From Cylindrospermum sp. FACHB-282 (GTDB lineage Bacteria; Cyanobacteriota; Cyanobacteriia; Cyanobacteriales; Nostocaceae), in assembly GCF_014697195.1 (NCBI RefSeq), contig NZ_JACJRJ010000009.1:82299-146298 (forward strand): a DNA stretch of 64,000 bases. Reading direction: 5' to 3'. A program made the position numbers and the translations under genes. Shown piece after piece: positions 46,123-55,353 of this stretch. A model generated the notes under the pieces. That model saw only the letters and a program-made list of their open reading frames with translations, ran no database searches and was not told the origin of the DNA. The stretch's first letter is position 1. The number at the start of each line of letters is the position of its first letter.

Positions 46123-47187
46123 TTAGCTGTTTTTTGGTCGTCGCAGTTTCTGAGAATTAATGGGGCCGAGAATTTGATTTAAGCTTCGCAATTGTTCTGC
46201 TGTACCCATGCAAATTAGGGTATCTTGGGACATTAAAACTGTATCGCCGGTGGGGCCACCAATTAAAGCACCATCACCACGGCGAATTGCGAGAACTAAG
46301 GCCCCGGATTGCGATCGCAATTTAGCCTTCTGTAAACTCTGTCCCACAAAAGGGCAGGCAGTCGGATCAAGTAAAAACTCTTCCATATACAACTGGCGGT
46401 CTGCACCTGTAAGAATCCCATCCACAAAGTCTAATACCTGGGGTCTCAGGGCTGCTGCTGCCATCCTTTTACCCCCCGTGATATAGGGAGATATTACGGC
46501 ATCTGCACCGCCCCGCTGGAGCTTTTTCAAGGCTTCTTCTGTACTTGCCCTGGCGATCGCGCGAATTCCGGGATTTAATGTTTTTACCGATAACACTATA
46601 TATAAATTTTCGGCATCGCTCGGCAGTGCCGCGACAATACAAATCGCCCGTTCAATGCCAACTTTCAGCAGTGTGTCGTCTAATGTCGCATCACCTTGAA
46701 ATACCGTGTAACCCTCTATCTGCGCCCTTTGCACAGATTCCGCGTCGGCATCAATAACGACAAAAGGCACCCCTTCGGCGCGAAACTCTTTGGCAATTTG
46801 CCGACCAGTCCGACTAAATCCACAGATGATGTAATGTCCTGATAAGGATTCCATTAAGCGCCTCTGTTGCCGTAATCGAATTCCTTCTTGAAAATAGCCC
46901 TGAATTACAGCTTCTGTAAATCTATTGACGATGTAACCGATATTAATTACACCCATCAAAATCAAGGCAATTGTAAACAACCTTCCCCGGCTTCCTAGTG
47001 GGTGTGTCTCACCATATCCCACCGTAGCTAAGGTGATCACCGTCATGTAAGCTGCATCTTCCCATGACCAGCCCTCAATAAAACAATACCAAAAAGTACC
47101 GATTAGGAAAACACCGCCGAGGGCAATTGCCCCTACCATTAATTCTTGTTGAATACGTTGATATTTTTGATCCAGGGTAGAATACAC
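46123..47187 (-). CDS. potassium channel with RCK/TrkA domain
   Basis: The 354-residue product is a two-span ion channel: first span residues about 17-36, pore loop with selectivity filter TVGYGE at 55-60, second span about 70-92. Then come a TrkA-N (RCK) domain with GFSRTGRQIAKEF (123-135) and a TrkA-C domain (residues about 260-345). This layout is that of MthK/Kch-like K+ channels gated by nucleotide or ion binding to RCK. It should form tetramers in the plasma membrane. It is divergent from argD, with 152 bases between the starts. Confidence 0.92.
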   Translation of the reverse strand: MYSTLDQKYQRIQQELMVGAIALGGVFLIGTFWYCFIEGWSWEDAAYMTVITLATVGYGETHPLGSRGRLFTIALILMGVINIGYIVNRFTEAVIQGYFQEGIRLRQQRRLMESLSGHYIICGFSRTGRQIAKEFRAEGVPFVVIDADAESVQRAQIEGYTVFQGDATLDDTLLKVGIERAICIVAALPSDAENLYIVLSVKTLNPGIRAIARASTEEALKKLQRGGADAVISPYITGGKRMAAAALRPQVLDFVDGILTGADRQLYMEEFLLDPTACPFVGQSLQKAKLRSQSGALVLAIRRGDGALIGGPTGDTVLMSQDTLICMGTAEQLRSLNQILGPINSQKLRRPKNS

Positions 47188-47339
47188 AATTTTTTTTTCA
47201 TTGCTGCCACTCGTTTGAGGATATCTGAGGGTTAGCCTGAGAGATAGAGGCAGTTACGGAAATAATTTAGAAATTTTTAAATTTTTCCGGGAAACTAGAA
47301 AGATAAGCATACGACAAAATATTTTCAGGAGGAGCGGTA

Positions 47340-48623
47340 GTGAGCGTCCAAACTCCAGTTGAACTAGCCACAATCCCCCCACAGATAGATTCTGTGCCAT
47401 CTACTCCCTTTGATGCAGATAGCTTTAATCAAGCGGTCATGTCCACATACAGCCGGTATCCCCTAGCCCTCGAAAGGGGCGCTGGATGCCGGGTTTGGGA
47501 TACCCAGGGGCGGGAATATCTAGACTTTGTAGCCGGAATTGCTACTTGCACCTTGGGACACGCCCACCCAGCAATGGTAGAAGCGGTGACACGCCAAATC
47601 CAAAAGCTGCATCATGTTTCTAATTTGTACTACATTCCTGAACAGGGGGAATTGGCCAAATGGCTGATTCAACATTCCTGTGGCGATCGCGCATTTTTCT
47701 GTAATTCGGGGGCTGAGGCTAACGAAGCAGCAATCAAACTGGCGCGGAAATACGCCCACACAGTCCTGGAAATTCAACACCCGATAATTTTAACCGCTCA
47801 TGCCAGTTTCCACGGACGGACTTTGGCAACTGTCACCGCTACAGCCCAACCTAAGTATCAAAAATACTTTGACCCCTTAGTACCTGGTTTCCATTACATA
47901 AATTACAACGATATTCGCGCGGTAGAAGCGGCTGTAAGCGAGTTAGATGAAGGTAATTATCGCGTGGCGGCGATTTTGATTGAGCCTTTGCAAGGAGAAG
48001 GGGGAGTGCGTCCTGGAGATGTCGCCTATTTCCAAAGACTGCGGGAAATTTGTGATGAAACAGGCATTTTGTTGATTTTTGATGAAGTGCAAGTTGGTAT
48101 GGGGCGCAGTGGCAAATTATGGGGTTATGAACATCTGGGCGTAGAACCGGATATTTTCACCAGTGCTAAGGGCTTAGGTGGTGGTATCCCCATCGGTGCG
48201 ATGATCAGCAAGAAATTCTGTGATGTATTCCAACCAGGGGAACACGCCAGCACCTTTGGCGGTAATCCTTTTGTCTGTGGAGTTGCCCTCAGTATCTGCC
48301 AGACCTTAGAAAAAGAGCATATTTTGCAGAATGTAGAAGCCAGAGGAGAACAGTTGCGGCAGGGCTTAAATGCGATCGCTCTCAAATATCCTCATCACAT
48401 CGCCGAGGTTCGCGGTTGGGGCTTAATCAACGGCATGGAATTAACAGCAGACACTCAGCTAACCGCCCCTGAAGTCGTCAAAGCTGCCATAGACGAGGGT
48501 TTATTACTCGTACCCGCCGGGCCAAAAGTCGTCCGGTTTGTACCACCCCTAATTGTCACTGAGGCAGAAGTCAAGACAGCACTGCAAGCTGTTGAAAAAG
48601 CTCTAGCAACTGTCACAACCTAG
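47340..48623 (+). CDS. argD: acetylornithine aminotransferase
   Basis: ArgD is a PLP enzyme of arginine synthesis, transferring an amino group from glutamate to N-acetylglutamate semialdehyde. The 427-residue product is a class-III aminotransferase with SRYPLALERGAGCRVWDTQG, FCNSGAEANEAAIKLARKYA, the Asp in LLIFDEVQVGMGRSG, and the Schiff-base Lys277 in FTSAKGLGGGIPIGAM. The start is GTG, preceded by AGGAGGAG at a good distance. The first 25 residues look unstructured, as in cyanobacterial relatives. Confidence 0.94.
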   Translation: MSVQTPVELATIPPQIDSVPSTPFDADSFNQAVMSTYSRYPLALERGAGCRVWDTQGREYLDFVAGIATCTLGHAHPAMVEAVTRQIQKLHHVSNLYYIPEQGELAKWLIQHSCGDRAFFCNSGAEANEAAIKLARKYAHTVLEIQHPIILTAHASFHGRTLATVTATAQPKYQKYFDPLVPGFHYINYNDIRAVEAAVSELDEGNYRVAAILIEPLQGEGGVRPGDVAYFQRLREICDETGILLIFDEVQVGMGRSGKLWGYEHLGVEPDIFTSAKGLGGGIPIGAMISKKFCDVFQPGEHASTFGGNPFVCGVALSICQTLEKEHILQNVEARGEQLRQGLNAIALKYPHHIAEVRGWGLINGMELTADTQLTAPEVVKAAIDEGLLLVPAGPKVVRFVPPLIVTEAEVKTALQAVEKALATVTT

Positions 48624-48830
48624 TACCCCAGGGCGGAATTAAAAATTAACCATTACCAATTAAAAAAGTAGATTCCACTCTTCTTTTGAGTTGAATCTCA
48701 CTGGTTAGTTATTTTTGCCGCCCTGCACCAGTTACTAAAGTGCCTCTGTGGTTAAAAAGCCATTTATTTAACCGCAGAGGTTCGCCAGTTCCTTGCCTAT
48801 TGTCCCAAAGCAGCAACTTACTCATCTAAA

Positions 48831-48861
48831 ATTTTGAATTTTGAATTTTGAATTTTGAATT
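48831..48861. repeat. heptameric STRR repeat
   Basis: Four tandem copies of the 7-base unit ATTTTGA (or its frame variant) lie just after the stop of the adenylate cyclase gene, in the 3' spacer shared with argD. Similar arrays of the complement occur at 51826-51857 and, short, at 37410-37427. Such short tandemly repeated repetitive sequences are typical of heterocystous cyanobacteria. Confidence 0.85.
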
Positions 48862-48863
48862 GT

Positions 48864-50360
48864 TTACTCTTGCTTGCGGGATGTTAGCCAGTAAGTGGGC
48901 ATTTCGCCCTTCCCTTTAATGTTCACCATCCCCCGCAGAACAAGACAATACTTAGATTGCAGTCGTTGATAGGTTGCTTCAGCCACCTGAATTAGGTTCG
49001 GTTCCCCCTGTGATTCCATGCGACTGGCGATGTTGACCGTATCTCCCCAGAGATCGTAGCTAAATTTGCGTGTGCCAATCACCCCAGCCACGACTGCCCC
49101 CGTGTTAATACCAATGCGGATGGCAAGCCGTCGCCCCTCGAAAGTTCGGAAATAGGCGATTTCCTGCTGCATAGATAGAGCCATTTCTGCGATCGCTTCG
49201 GCATGGTCGGGACGTGGGTTAGGGAGTCCACCAACCACCATGTAGGCATCCCCAATGGTTTTAATTTTTTCTAGCCCATATTGTTCTGACAGGCGATCAA
49301 ATAAAGAAAAAATCCGATTGAGTAAACCCACGAGATCCTTTGCAGAAATGTAGCTAGACAATTCGGTAAAACCAACGATATCAGCAAATAAGACCGTCAC
49401 ATCATTAAACTGTTCTGCGATCGCTTGATGGTTCTGTTTCAATTGTTCAGCGATGGCTTCTGGCAAGATGTTTAACAGTAATTGCTCGGTTTTTTCTCGC
49501 TCCAGTTGCAATTCTGTTTCTGCCCGCCTACGTTCAGTTATATCTCGATAAACCCAGACTCGCCCACTGATGCCATCCCCTAGGCGTTGTGGACAGGAAT
49601 GGCATTCAAACACTCGACCATCCTTTAACTCCAGCACATCGTAAGCATTAACTTCTGGCTGGAGATAAAGTTCTTGTAAGCGACGGGAAAAAACCTCTGG
49701 AGCTTGCAGTTGTTTGGCTAAAAACTGAACTCGACTCTCGCGGTTTGGCAATATTATATCTGGATCGTCAATCCCCCACATATCCAAAAATTTCTGGTTG
49801 TAAGTCACAAATTGCCGATTACCACTAACCGCTATAATGCCATCTCCCATTGAGTCGAAGGTTGATTGGAGTAAAGCTAGGGAATTTGCCAGTTTTCTCT
49901 CTGCTTGCTGGCGATCGCGAATTTCCTGCTCTAAGATAGCGTTTTGTTGTGTCAGCTGTCTTTGTAATTTGCGGATTGCTAGTTGATTTTCGAGCCGCGC
50001 TAGCACCTCTTGCCCTTCAAATGGTTTACTAATATAATCAGCGCCGCCCACTTCAAAGGCTTTCACCTTATCAGATACCTCACCTAATGCACTTAAAAAA
50101 ATTACAGGAACATCTTTGATATCCTTCATCTCTTTCAGCTTTAGACAAACGTCATAACCGCTCATTTCCGGCATCTGAATATCCAGCAAAATCAAGTCCG
50201 GACAAATTACTTGTACTTCTTCTAGTGCCATTTTGCCATTAATCACGCAGCGCACTGAATAATCATGTTGCGTCAGCATAGTCGTGAGTAAACGCAGGTT
50301 GCTGGGAGTGTCATCAACAACCAAAATATCTGCTTTACATATACTTGGAGGATTAGTCAA
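48864..50360 (-). CDS. response regulator-PAS-adenylate cyclase
   Basis: The 498-residue product has a receiver domain (DILVVDDTPSNLRLL, phospho-acceptor Asp in LILLDIQMPEMSGYD, Lys in YISKPFEGQE), a coiled coil, and a PAS domain (about 165-280, SFDSMGDGIIAVSGNRQF-like). A class III cyclase domain runs from about 315 to 490. In the cyclase, VLFADIVGFTEL carries the metal-binding Asp, EKIKTIGDAYMVV the base-recognising Lys, and YDLWGDTVNIASRMES the second Asp region. This pattern predicts ATP rather than GTP as substrate. It would make cAMP on command of a partner kinase. A decayed hybrid-kinase gene lies just upstream on the same strand. Confidence 0.92.
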   Translation of the reverse strand: MTNPPSICKADILVVDDTPSNLRLLTTMLTQHDYSVRCVINGKMALEEVQVICPDLILLDIQMPEMSGYDVCLKLKEMKDIKDVPVIFLSALGEVSDKVKAFEVGGADYISKPFEGQEVLARLENQLAIRKLQRQLTQQNAILEQEIRDRQQAERKLANSLALLQSTFDSMGDGIIAVSGNRQFVTYNQKFLDMWGIDDPDIILPNRESRVQFLAKQLQAPEVFSRRLQELYLQPEVNAYDVLELKDGRVFECHSCPQRLGDGISGRVWVYRDITERRRAETELQLEREKTEQLLLNILPEAIAEQLKQNHQAIAEQFNDVTVLFADIVGFTELSSYISAKDLVGLLNRIFSLFDRLSEQYGLEKIKTIGDAYMVVGGLPNPRPDHAEAIAEMALSMQQEIAYFRTFEGRRLAIRIGINTGAVVAGVIGTRKFSYDLWGDTVNIASRMESQGEPNLIQVAEATYQRLQSKYCLVLRGMVNIKGKGEMPTYWLTSRKQE

Positions 50361-50435
50361 CTTGATTTCCTATTTATATTATTTGCATCAGCAGAAGCAG
50401 CCCCCTTAAATCCCGCGTTCCCCACTTTTGGAACA

Positions 50436-50763
50436 CTACCAACATTTAACCGATTGATTAATCAGTTTAAGAATTTCTTTGTTTTCAAACTCTTTGGCTA
50501 ATGTACGTAATTTTTCACAAAATAGCAAGAGGTTCTCATCTTCACTTCCTAGTCGATCAACCTGTCGGATAATTTCTTTGAAATTGCCTTTAGCTGGTAG
50601 TGCAGGCTAATTTATCTAATTCTTCTCTTCTAAACAAGCAACAGCCATCTCCACCTTAATTTCTAGTTTAGCTGCTTCATAAATTCACTCAAGCTTGAGG
50701 TGTTTTTGTAATTGATGTAGCAGGATATCTCTTTGCACTGGTTTGGGAAGAAAATCATTATTA
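50436..50763 (-). pseudogene. remnant of a hybrid kinase/response-regulator 3' end
   Basis: Reading leftward from about 50763, one frame gives NDFLPKPVQRDILLHQLQKH, the end of a receiver domain, and then stops. Further on, another frame reads LPAKGNFKEIIRQVDRLGSE and then DENLLLFCEKLRTLAKEFEN before NQSVKCW and a stop at 50438-50436. The two parts are separated by stops and frame changes, so the gene is dead. Both parts fit the C-terminal portion of a hybrid sensor kinase or its receiver module that once preceded the cyclase gene. Confidence 0.7.
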
Positions 50764-51098
50764 AACTAAGCAGATTGAAGCCGCATTGATAATTAGTTTT
50801 AACACTCTTAAGATCATAAGCCGCTAAATTTAAAGATTATTGTAGAATTTGGGCATAGTCGGCATTAATTACTCTCACACACAGCATAGATAATTAAAAT
50901 AGGGATAATCGGTATACCTGGTTATCCCTTTTCCGCAGATTTTTTGATGATTGCTACAGATTTACAGTCAAAGCATTTATATCTGATATTAATTCTGATG
51001 GGACGCAATAAAATATTAAAAATTAATCCTGCTCATCCTTTTATCCTTAAATCCTGATTTGTAATTTGTAAAAACTATTCCCCAGTCTCCAATCCCCT
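50764..51098. other. intergenic region, possibly more of the eroded kinase gene
   Basis: These 335 bases, 3' of tsaB, contain no intact gene that I recognise. They may include further decayed parts of the hybrid-kinase gene, but no family motif remains. Confidence 0.3.
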
Positions 51099-51803
51099 TT
51101 ACAAATCTACCGGATGCTGTCCATAATAAGGTAAAGCCTCTGACCAATGAGGACGCTTACCTTGTTGCCAATCAAAATCAGCTAATTGCAAAATACTTGT
51201 TACCGTCGCTGCTAACCCAGATGTAGCTTTAATTAGTTGACAATCTGTAGACCAATTAGTTAGAGTTTCCTGCCATGCTTCAGGGGTAAAGACAGTATCT
51301 GGTAATAAAGCTGTCATTCCCAAACCATCAGATTGAAGTTGATAAATAGCGCCAAAAATTTGTCCCCGTTGTGCTTGCATTTCCACAGCAAAAATTTGCT
51401 CCACCCAACTATCTTGAGAAAGGGGGGCAATATTTCCCTGTTCGTCAGGGGATATCTTCGAGATGTATTCTGCCCAAGCTACTGCCGCTAAAGTGGAAAC
51501 AGCAAATACAGGAATCTCTAGCTGTTGTCCTAAAGTGCGGGCGGTGACAACACCAATGCGAGATCCCGTAAAACCACCAGGCCCTTTAGCCACAGCAATA
51601 AATGCCATATCTGACCAAATGTGCGGTTTGATAAAATCAATTAAATATTGATGTATGTAGCTAGATAAATCACGCCCTAAATTCCAAACTTGAGAGTGAG
51701 TATTACCTGCAAAGTTGCTAATTGCCAAACCCAATTCGGGAGTGGTGGTATGCATTGCCAAAGCGCATTTTGTGGTTAGGAGATGTTCTAGTTTAGTTGT
51801 CAA
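51099..51803 (-). CDS. tsaB: tRNA threonylcarbamoyladenosine modification protein TsaB
   Basis: TsaB partners TsaD in making threonylcarbamoyladenosine (t6A37) on ANN-decoding tRNAs. The product contains ALAMHTTTPELGLAIS (matching the ILAIDTA start of TsaB), VAKGPGGFTGSRIGVVTART, and LAAVAWAEY. No ATG lies close to the expected N-terminus. I propose the TTG at 51803 (234 residues). A second in-frame TTG at 51839 falls inside a heptameric repeat, giving MNFEL, which is only the translated repeat. The first ATG (at Met29 of the long frame) would remove part of the first strand, so TTG is better. Confidence 0.85.
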   Translation of the reverse strand: MTTKLEHLLTTKCALAMHTTTPELGLAISNFAGNTHSQVWNLGRDLSSYIHQYLIDFIKPHIWSDMAFIAVAKGPGGFTGSRIGVVTARTLGQQLEIPVFAVSTLAAVAWAEYISKISPDEQGNIAPLSQDSWVEQIFAVEMQAQRGQIFGAIYQLQSDGLGMTALLPDTVFTPEAWQETLTNWSTDCQLIKATSGLAATVTSILQLADFDWQQGKRPHWSEALPYYGQHPVDL

Positions 51804-51825
51804 AGTAAATGCAAATGATGTTAAC

Positions 51826-51857
51826 AATTCAAAATTCAAAATTCAAAATTCAAAATT
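51826..51857. repeat. heptameric STRR repeat at the tsaB start
   Basis: Tandem AAAATTC units run from 51826 to 51857, overlapping a possible upstream start codon of tsaB. It is the same unit type as at 48831-48861, in opposite orientation. Confidence 0.85.
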
Positions 51858-51864
51858 AAAGACA

Positions 51865-51897
51865 TTTTCAAACGGGGATTTAAACCCCGATTGAAAA
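51865..51897. repeat. 33-base near-perfect inverted repeat
   Basis: Arms TTTTCAA, CGGGG and their complements CCCCG, TTGAAAA surround the centre ATTTAAA, with a single mismatched pair between the arm parts. It lies between tsaB (leftward) and the 3' end of ycf34 (also leftward), so it could terminate ycf34 transcription. It resembles one CRISPR repeat in size and ends, but occurs only once here. Confidence 0.55.
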
Positions 51898-52111
51898 TGA
51901 TGCTACCTGTAGAGGTAGGGGTCTTAAACCCTTTGATTTATGATAAATTTCTAACAAATAAACTAAGGAAAAACTCAGCGTACCTTTGCGCTTCCTTAGC
52001 TACCTGGGGCGTTAAAAAAAAGGTAAAATTTAACGCCAAGCCAAATCAATAAATCATAATCATATCTGAGCGGGTTAATTCAGACAAGAACCACCCGCTC
52101 CCATGATAACG

Positions 52112-52360
52112 TCACGTAGGTACTAATTCCCCCGGACGCAACTTAGCCCATTTGCCCATTTCCCGCTTAAAGCTGAGACATCCAACCACATCCCATTCCA
52201 TTTCAATCACATCTTCTTTTGTGCGGATATTGACATTGATGGAAGGTTCATTGGGATCAAAATCTGGCGTTTCGGTCAAGTGCGGCTGTTGGTGCTGCGT
52301 TTCTACAGCATTGTAGGTTGCACAGCGGTCTACATAGTGGCAGTTCACACAAATACACAT
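52112..52360 (-). CDS. ycf34: Ycf34 protein
   Basis: The 82-residue product starts MCICVNCHYVDRCATYNAVE, with Cys2, Cys4, Cys7 and Cys13, as in Ycf34, a protein shared by cyanobacteria and some plastids. It also has NVNIRTKEDVIEMEWDVVGC. The family is reported to bind an iron-sulfur cluster and to affect photosynthetic growth; I state this from memory. It is divergent from cca, with 86 bases between the starts. Confidence 0.92.
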   Translation of the reverse strand: MCICVNCHYVDRCATYNAVETQHQQPHLTETPDFDPNEPSINVNIRTKEDVIEMEWDVVGCLSFKREMGKWAKLRPGELVPT

Positions 52361-52446
52361 AATAGAACCAACTCCAAAAACCTTTATAGTTAATCTAACC
52401 TAAGCCAAAATGTTAATCACTAGTTGCTGGGTTGATTTTTGTGAAA

Positions 52447-53694
52447 ATGCAGAGTGAAATCTTTTCGCGCCTAGCTCCAGAAAATTGGCCTTTTAGCCTG
52501 GAATTGTTGCCACAACCTGCTTACATGGTGGGTGGTGCGGTGCGGGATGCAATTATTGGCAGAAGTCGCGAATACTTAGATTTAGATTTTATCATTCCAT
52601 CGGATGCGGTGAAGGTGGCGAGAAAGATTGCTCAACATTATCAAGCTGGTTTTGTGTTACTTGATAAAGAACGCAGAATTGCCCGTGTTGTCTTTCCCCA
52701 GGCTACAGCTGATTTTGCCCAACAGGAAGGGGAGAGTTTAATTACTGATTTGCACAGAAGGGATTTTACAATAAATGCGATCGCCTATAATCCCCACAAC
52801 CAAGAAATTATCGATCCTCTCCAAGGCTGTGCTGACATAGATTTGGGTCTATTGCGAATGATATCACCCGCCAACCTCCAAGATGATCCTCTGCGACTGA
52901 TGCGAGGATATCGCCAAGCCGCCCAACTTGGTTTTACCATTGAATCAGCTACCCAATCGGCAATTAGGACTTTAGCGCCATACATAACTCAAGTTGCAGC
53001 CGAACGAGTGCGGGTAGAAATTGGCTATCTGCTGGGGAGTTCTCACGGTACTGCTAAAATCACCAAGGCTTGGGAAGATGGCATACTGGCTTCTTTCTTC
53101 AAAAATGCCACCAGTGAAAGCTTTATCAAATTAGCAGCGGTTGACAAAGCAGCCACCTTACTTACAGAAAACTGGCAGCAATTAGGGATAGAACTGCAAA
53201 GATGTGTGCGCGATACAGTCAAAACTTCTTGGTTCGGTATTGCCAAACTCGCTTGTCTTGTCCACCCAAATCCAGAAATAGCCGAAATAGAGTTACAAGA
53301 ATTGACTTACAGCCGTGCAGAGATTCGCGCTGTAGCTACTGCCCTGAAACTGTTCCCGCAATTCAAAAAAACGAATATGTCCCTACGAGAACAATATTGT
53401 TTGTTCCAGGAAGTTGGGATTGTATTTACCGCTACAGCAGCGTTAGCTCTAGCACATGATGCCCCAATAGATGCGATCGCACCATTGATCAGCCGCTACC
53501 TTAACCCTGATGATCTGGTCGCTCATACCACTCCGTTAGTAAGTGGTAAAGACCTCATCATAGCATTAAACATCCCCCCTTCGCCAATGGTGGGCAGACT
53601 GCTGACGGAGATAGCCGTAGCCCAGGTAGAGGAGAAAATTGGGACGGTTGAAGATGCGATCGCTTATGCACGGCAGTTAGTTGAGAATGATTAA
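52447..53694 (+). CDS. cca: CCA tRNA nucleotidyltransferase
   Basis: This enzyme adds or repairs the 3' CCA (or part of it) on tRNA. The 415-residue product is a class II nucleotidyltransferase with YMVGGAVRDAIIGR and YLDLDFIIP (metal-binding acids), ITDLHRRDFTINAIAYNP, and DDPLRLMRGYRQAAQLGF. The C-terminal part is the helical body, ending PSPMVGRLLTEIAVAQVEEK. I chose the ATG at 52447; upstream TTG and GTG codons give only five extra residues. A divergent copy of codons near the 3' end lies at 60172-60276. Confidence 0.92.
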   Translation: MQSEIFSRLAPENWPFSLELLPQPAYMVGGAVRDAIIGRSREYLDLDFIIPSDAVKVARKIAQHYQAGFVLLDKERRIARVVFPQATADFAQQEGESLITDLHRRDFTINAIAYNPHNQEIIDPLQGCADIDLGLLRMISPANLQDDPLRLMRGYRQAAQLGFTIESATQSAIRTLAPYITQVAAERVRVEIGYLLGSSHGTAKITKAWEDGILASFFKNATSESFIKLAAVDKAATLLTENWQQLGIELQRCVRDTVKTSWFGIAKLACLVHPNPEIAEIELQELTYSRAEIRAVATALKLFPQFKKTNMSLREQYCLFQEVGIVFTATAALALAHDAPIDAIAPLISRYLNPDDLVAHTTPLVSGKDLIIALNIPPSPMVGRLLTEIAVAQVEEKIGTVEDAIAYARQLVEND

Positions 53695-53799
53695 ATGTGC
53701 CTAAAGATACTTGATCATTCAGCGAGCCGAAATCATTGCTAAAGACAGATGTGGGGGGATAATATATAAAAAATTCCAAGATAGTATAAATTTTTGCAG

Positions 53800-55353
53800 A
53801 TGAAAAGATACTTGCAGCTACTGATTGCTTTTGTAATCGGAGTAGGGATATTTTGTGGTGTAAACTATGGAGAGAGCTTGTTTTTACCTGCCTTCAGTCG
53901 AGAAAATAGCGATGATCGGCAAAAAATATCACTCCAAACAAATTCCTATTTAGAGAAAGTCCGACAAGACAAAAAACTGTTACGCGTTTTTCTACAAAAA
54001 ATGCCTAAAGGTGGAGAATTACACACCCACCTTAGTGGTGATATTACCCCAGAACGGTTATTAGAATTAGCAGCACAGTCAAAACAGATTAAATACTTTG
54101 TGCGAGTACCCAATCAAAGTTTCTCCGCAGACGATCCCAAAGCTTATCAATTTGTCGCACTGTCACCAGATACTGAACCACCTTCCCAAAATAGCAATCA
54201 TACATTAATACCAGTTTCTCAGTTACTCAACCCGCAGACAGAATCTGAACGTCAGCAGAAAGAAAAATATCGTCAAGCCTTGATGATATCTGAAACAGAA
54301 CCAGATCCAAATACAGTATTTTTTAACGCAACTTTTGCCCGTAGTGATGTTGTCACCAGCAACCCAGAAATTGTGCGTCAAATGTTAGCAGATGTGGTGG
54401 AAAAAGCACACAAGCATCACATCAGTTATGTAGAACCAATGTTATCTCCTTTTCCCGGCAATCCACTTGGTAAAGACAAGGCAGATGAATATAAAGTATT
54501 GAATCTGACTACAGCACGGGAGTATTTGACTAGCTTGATAGCAGCAGTAGAACAAGCAAATCAGCAGTTACCAAAAAACGAGCGTGTAGAAGTGCGATTT
54601 ATGCTATCTTTTCGTCGTACCAGTGCTAAACAGTTTACACAATTGCCCATCGCCTTTGAATTAGCAGCCGCCAATGATAAAATAGGTAAAATGATCGCAG
54701 GTATCAACCTAGTTGGTAACGAATACTCAACAGATCCAGACATTGGTCAAGCAATAGCTCAACCAGACAAGATTAGTAATTATATTATCGCATTACGTCG
54801 CCTTTATCCCTCAGTGCGCTTATCAATTCATGCAGGTGAAAGTGATAAATGGGACTGGCACATTCGAGATTCAATTTTACTAGGAGCAGAGCGCATTGGA
54901 CATGGAGTAAACTTAGTTACATCTCCAGAAGCTAAATCAGTCAAACAGATTTGTGATGCCGTCAAATCAGATACTACTTTCCTAGGAAAATCACCAGAAG
55001 AATCACTGATGCGCCGACGTGGAATTTTGATTGAAGCTTGTCCAACGAGTAACCATTTACTATTAAAAATTCCCTTCACCTGTCATCCTTTTAAAAAATG
55101 GTTGAGAATGGGAATTCCGGTTTCTCTCAACACCGATGATGCTGGCATTTTTGGCACTAATATCACAGAAGAATTTGCTCGCGCAATTGAGAGTCAACCA
55201 GATTTGAGTTGGGAAGAAGTCAAGAAAATAGCTCGTGCCAGTTTAGAACATGCATTTGTTTCTGAATCTACTCAAACAGAGTTAATTAAGAATTGGGAAA
55301 TGCAAATAAAGCAATTTGAAGTAGCTATCAATCAGGAGAGTCTGAAGAGTTAG
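53800..55353 (+). CDS. membrane-anchored or secreted adenosine deaminase family protein
   Basis: The 517-residue product (ATG at 53800) has an N-terminal hydrophobic segment (YLQLLIAFVIGVGIFCGVNY), so it is anchored or exported. The body is an adenosine/AMP-deaminase-type zinc hydrolase: GGELHTHLSGDITPERLLEL (metal His-x-His), LSIHAGESDKWDWHIRDSIL, RIGHGVNLVTSP, and SLNTDDAGIFGTNITEEFA. It resembles the secreted ADGF-type branch in having about 150 residues between the first and later motifs. It would deaminate adenosine or a related purine outside the cytosol. The gene begins about 100 bases after cca and lies inside the candidate island described below. Confidence 0.88.
   Translation: MKRYLQLLIAFVIGVGIFCGVNYGESLFLPAFSRENSDDRQKISLQTNSYLEKVRQDKKLLRVFLQKMPKGGELHTHLSGDITPERLLELAAQSKQIKYFVRVPNQSFSADDPKAYQFVALSPDTEPPSQNSNHTLIPVSQLLNPQTESERQQKEKYRQALMISETEPDPNTVFFNATFARSDVVTSNPEIVRQMLADVVEKAHKHHISYVEPMLSPFPGNPLGKDKADEYKVLNLTTAREYLTSLIAAVEQANQQLPKNERVEVRFMLSFRRTSAKQFTQLPIAFELAAANDKIGKMIAGINLVGNEYSTDPDIGQAIAQPDKISNYIIALRRLYPSVRLSIHAGESDKWDWHIRDSILLGAERIGHGVNLVTSPEAKSVKQICDAVKSDTTFLGKSPEESLMRRRGILIEACPTSNHLLLKIPFTCHPFKKWLRMGIPVSLNTDDAGIFGTNITEEFARAIESQPDLSWEEVKKIARASLEHAFVSESTQTELIKNWEMQIKQFEVAINQESLKS

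Noticed and set aside
51865..51897. Possible CRISPR repeat
   Set aside because: Only one copy is present, with no regularly spaced repeats or cas genes nearby. It is better read as a hairpin or terminator.
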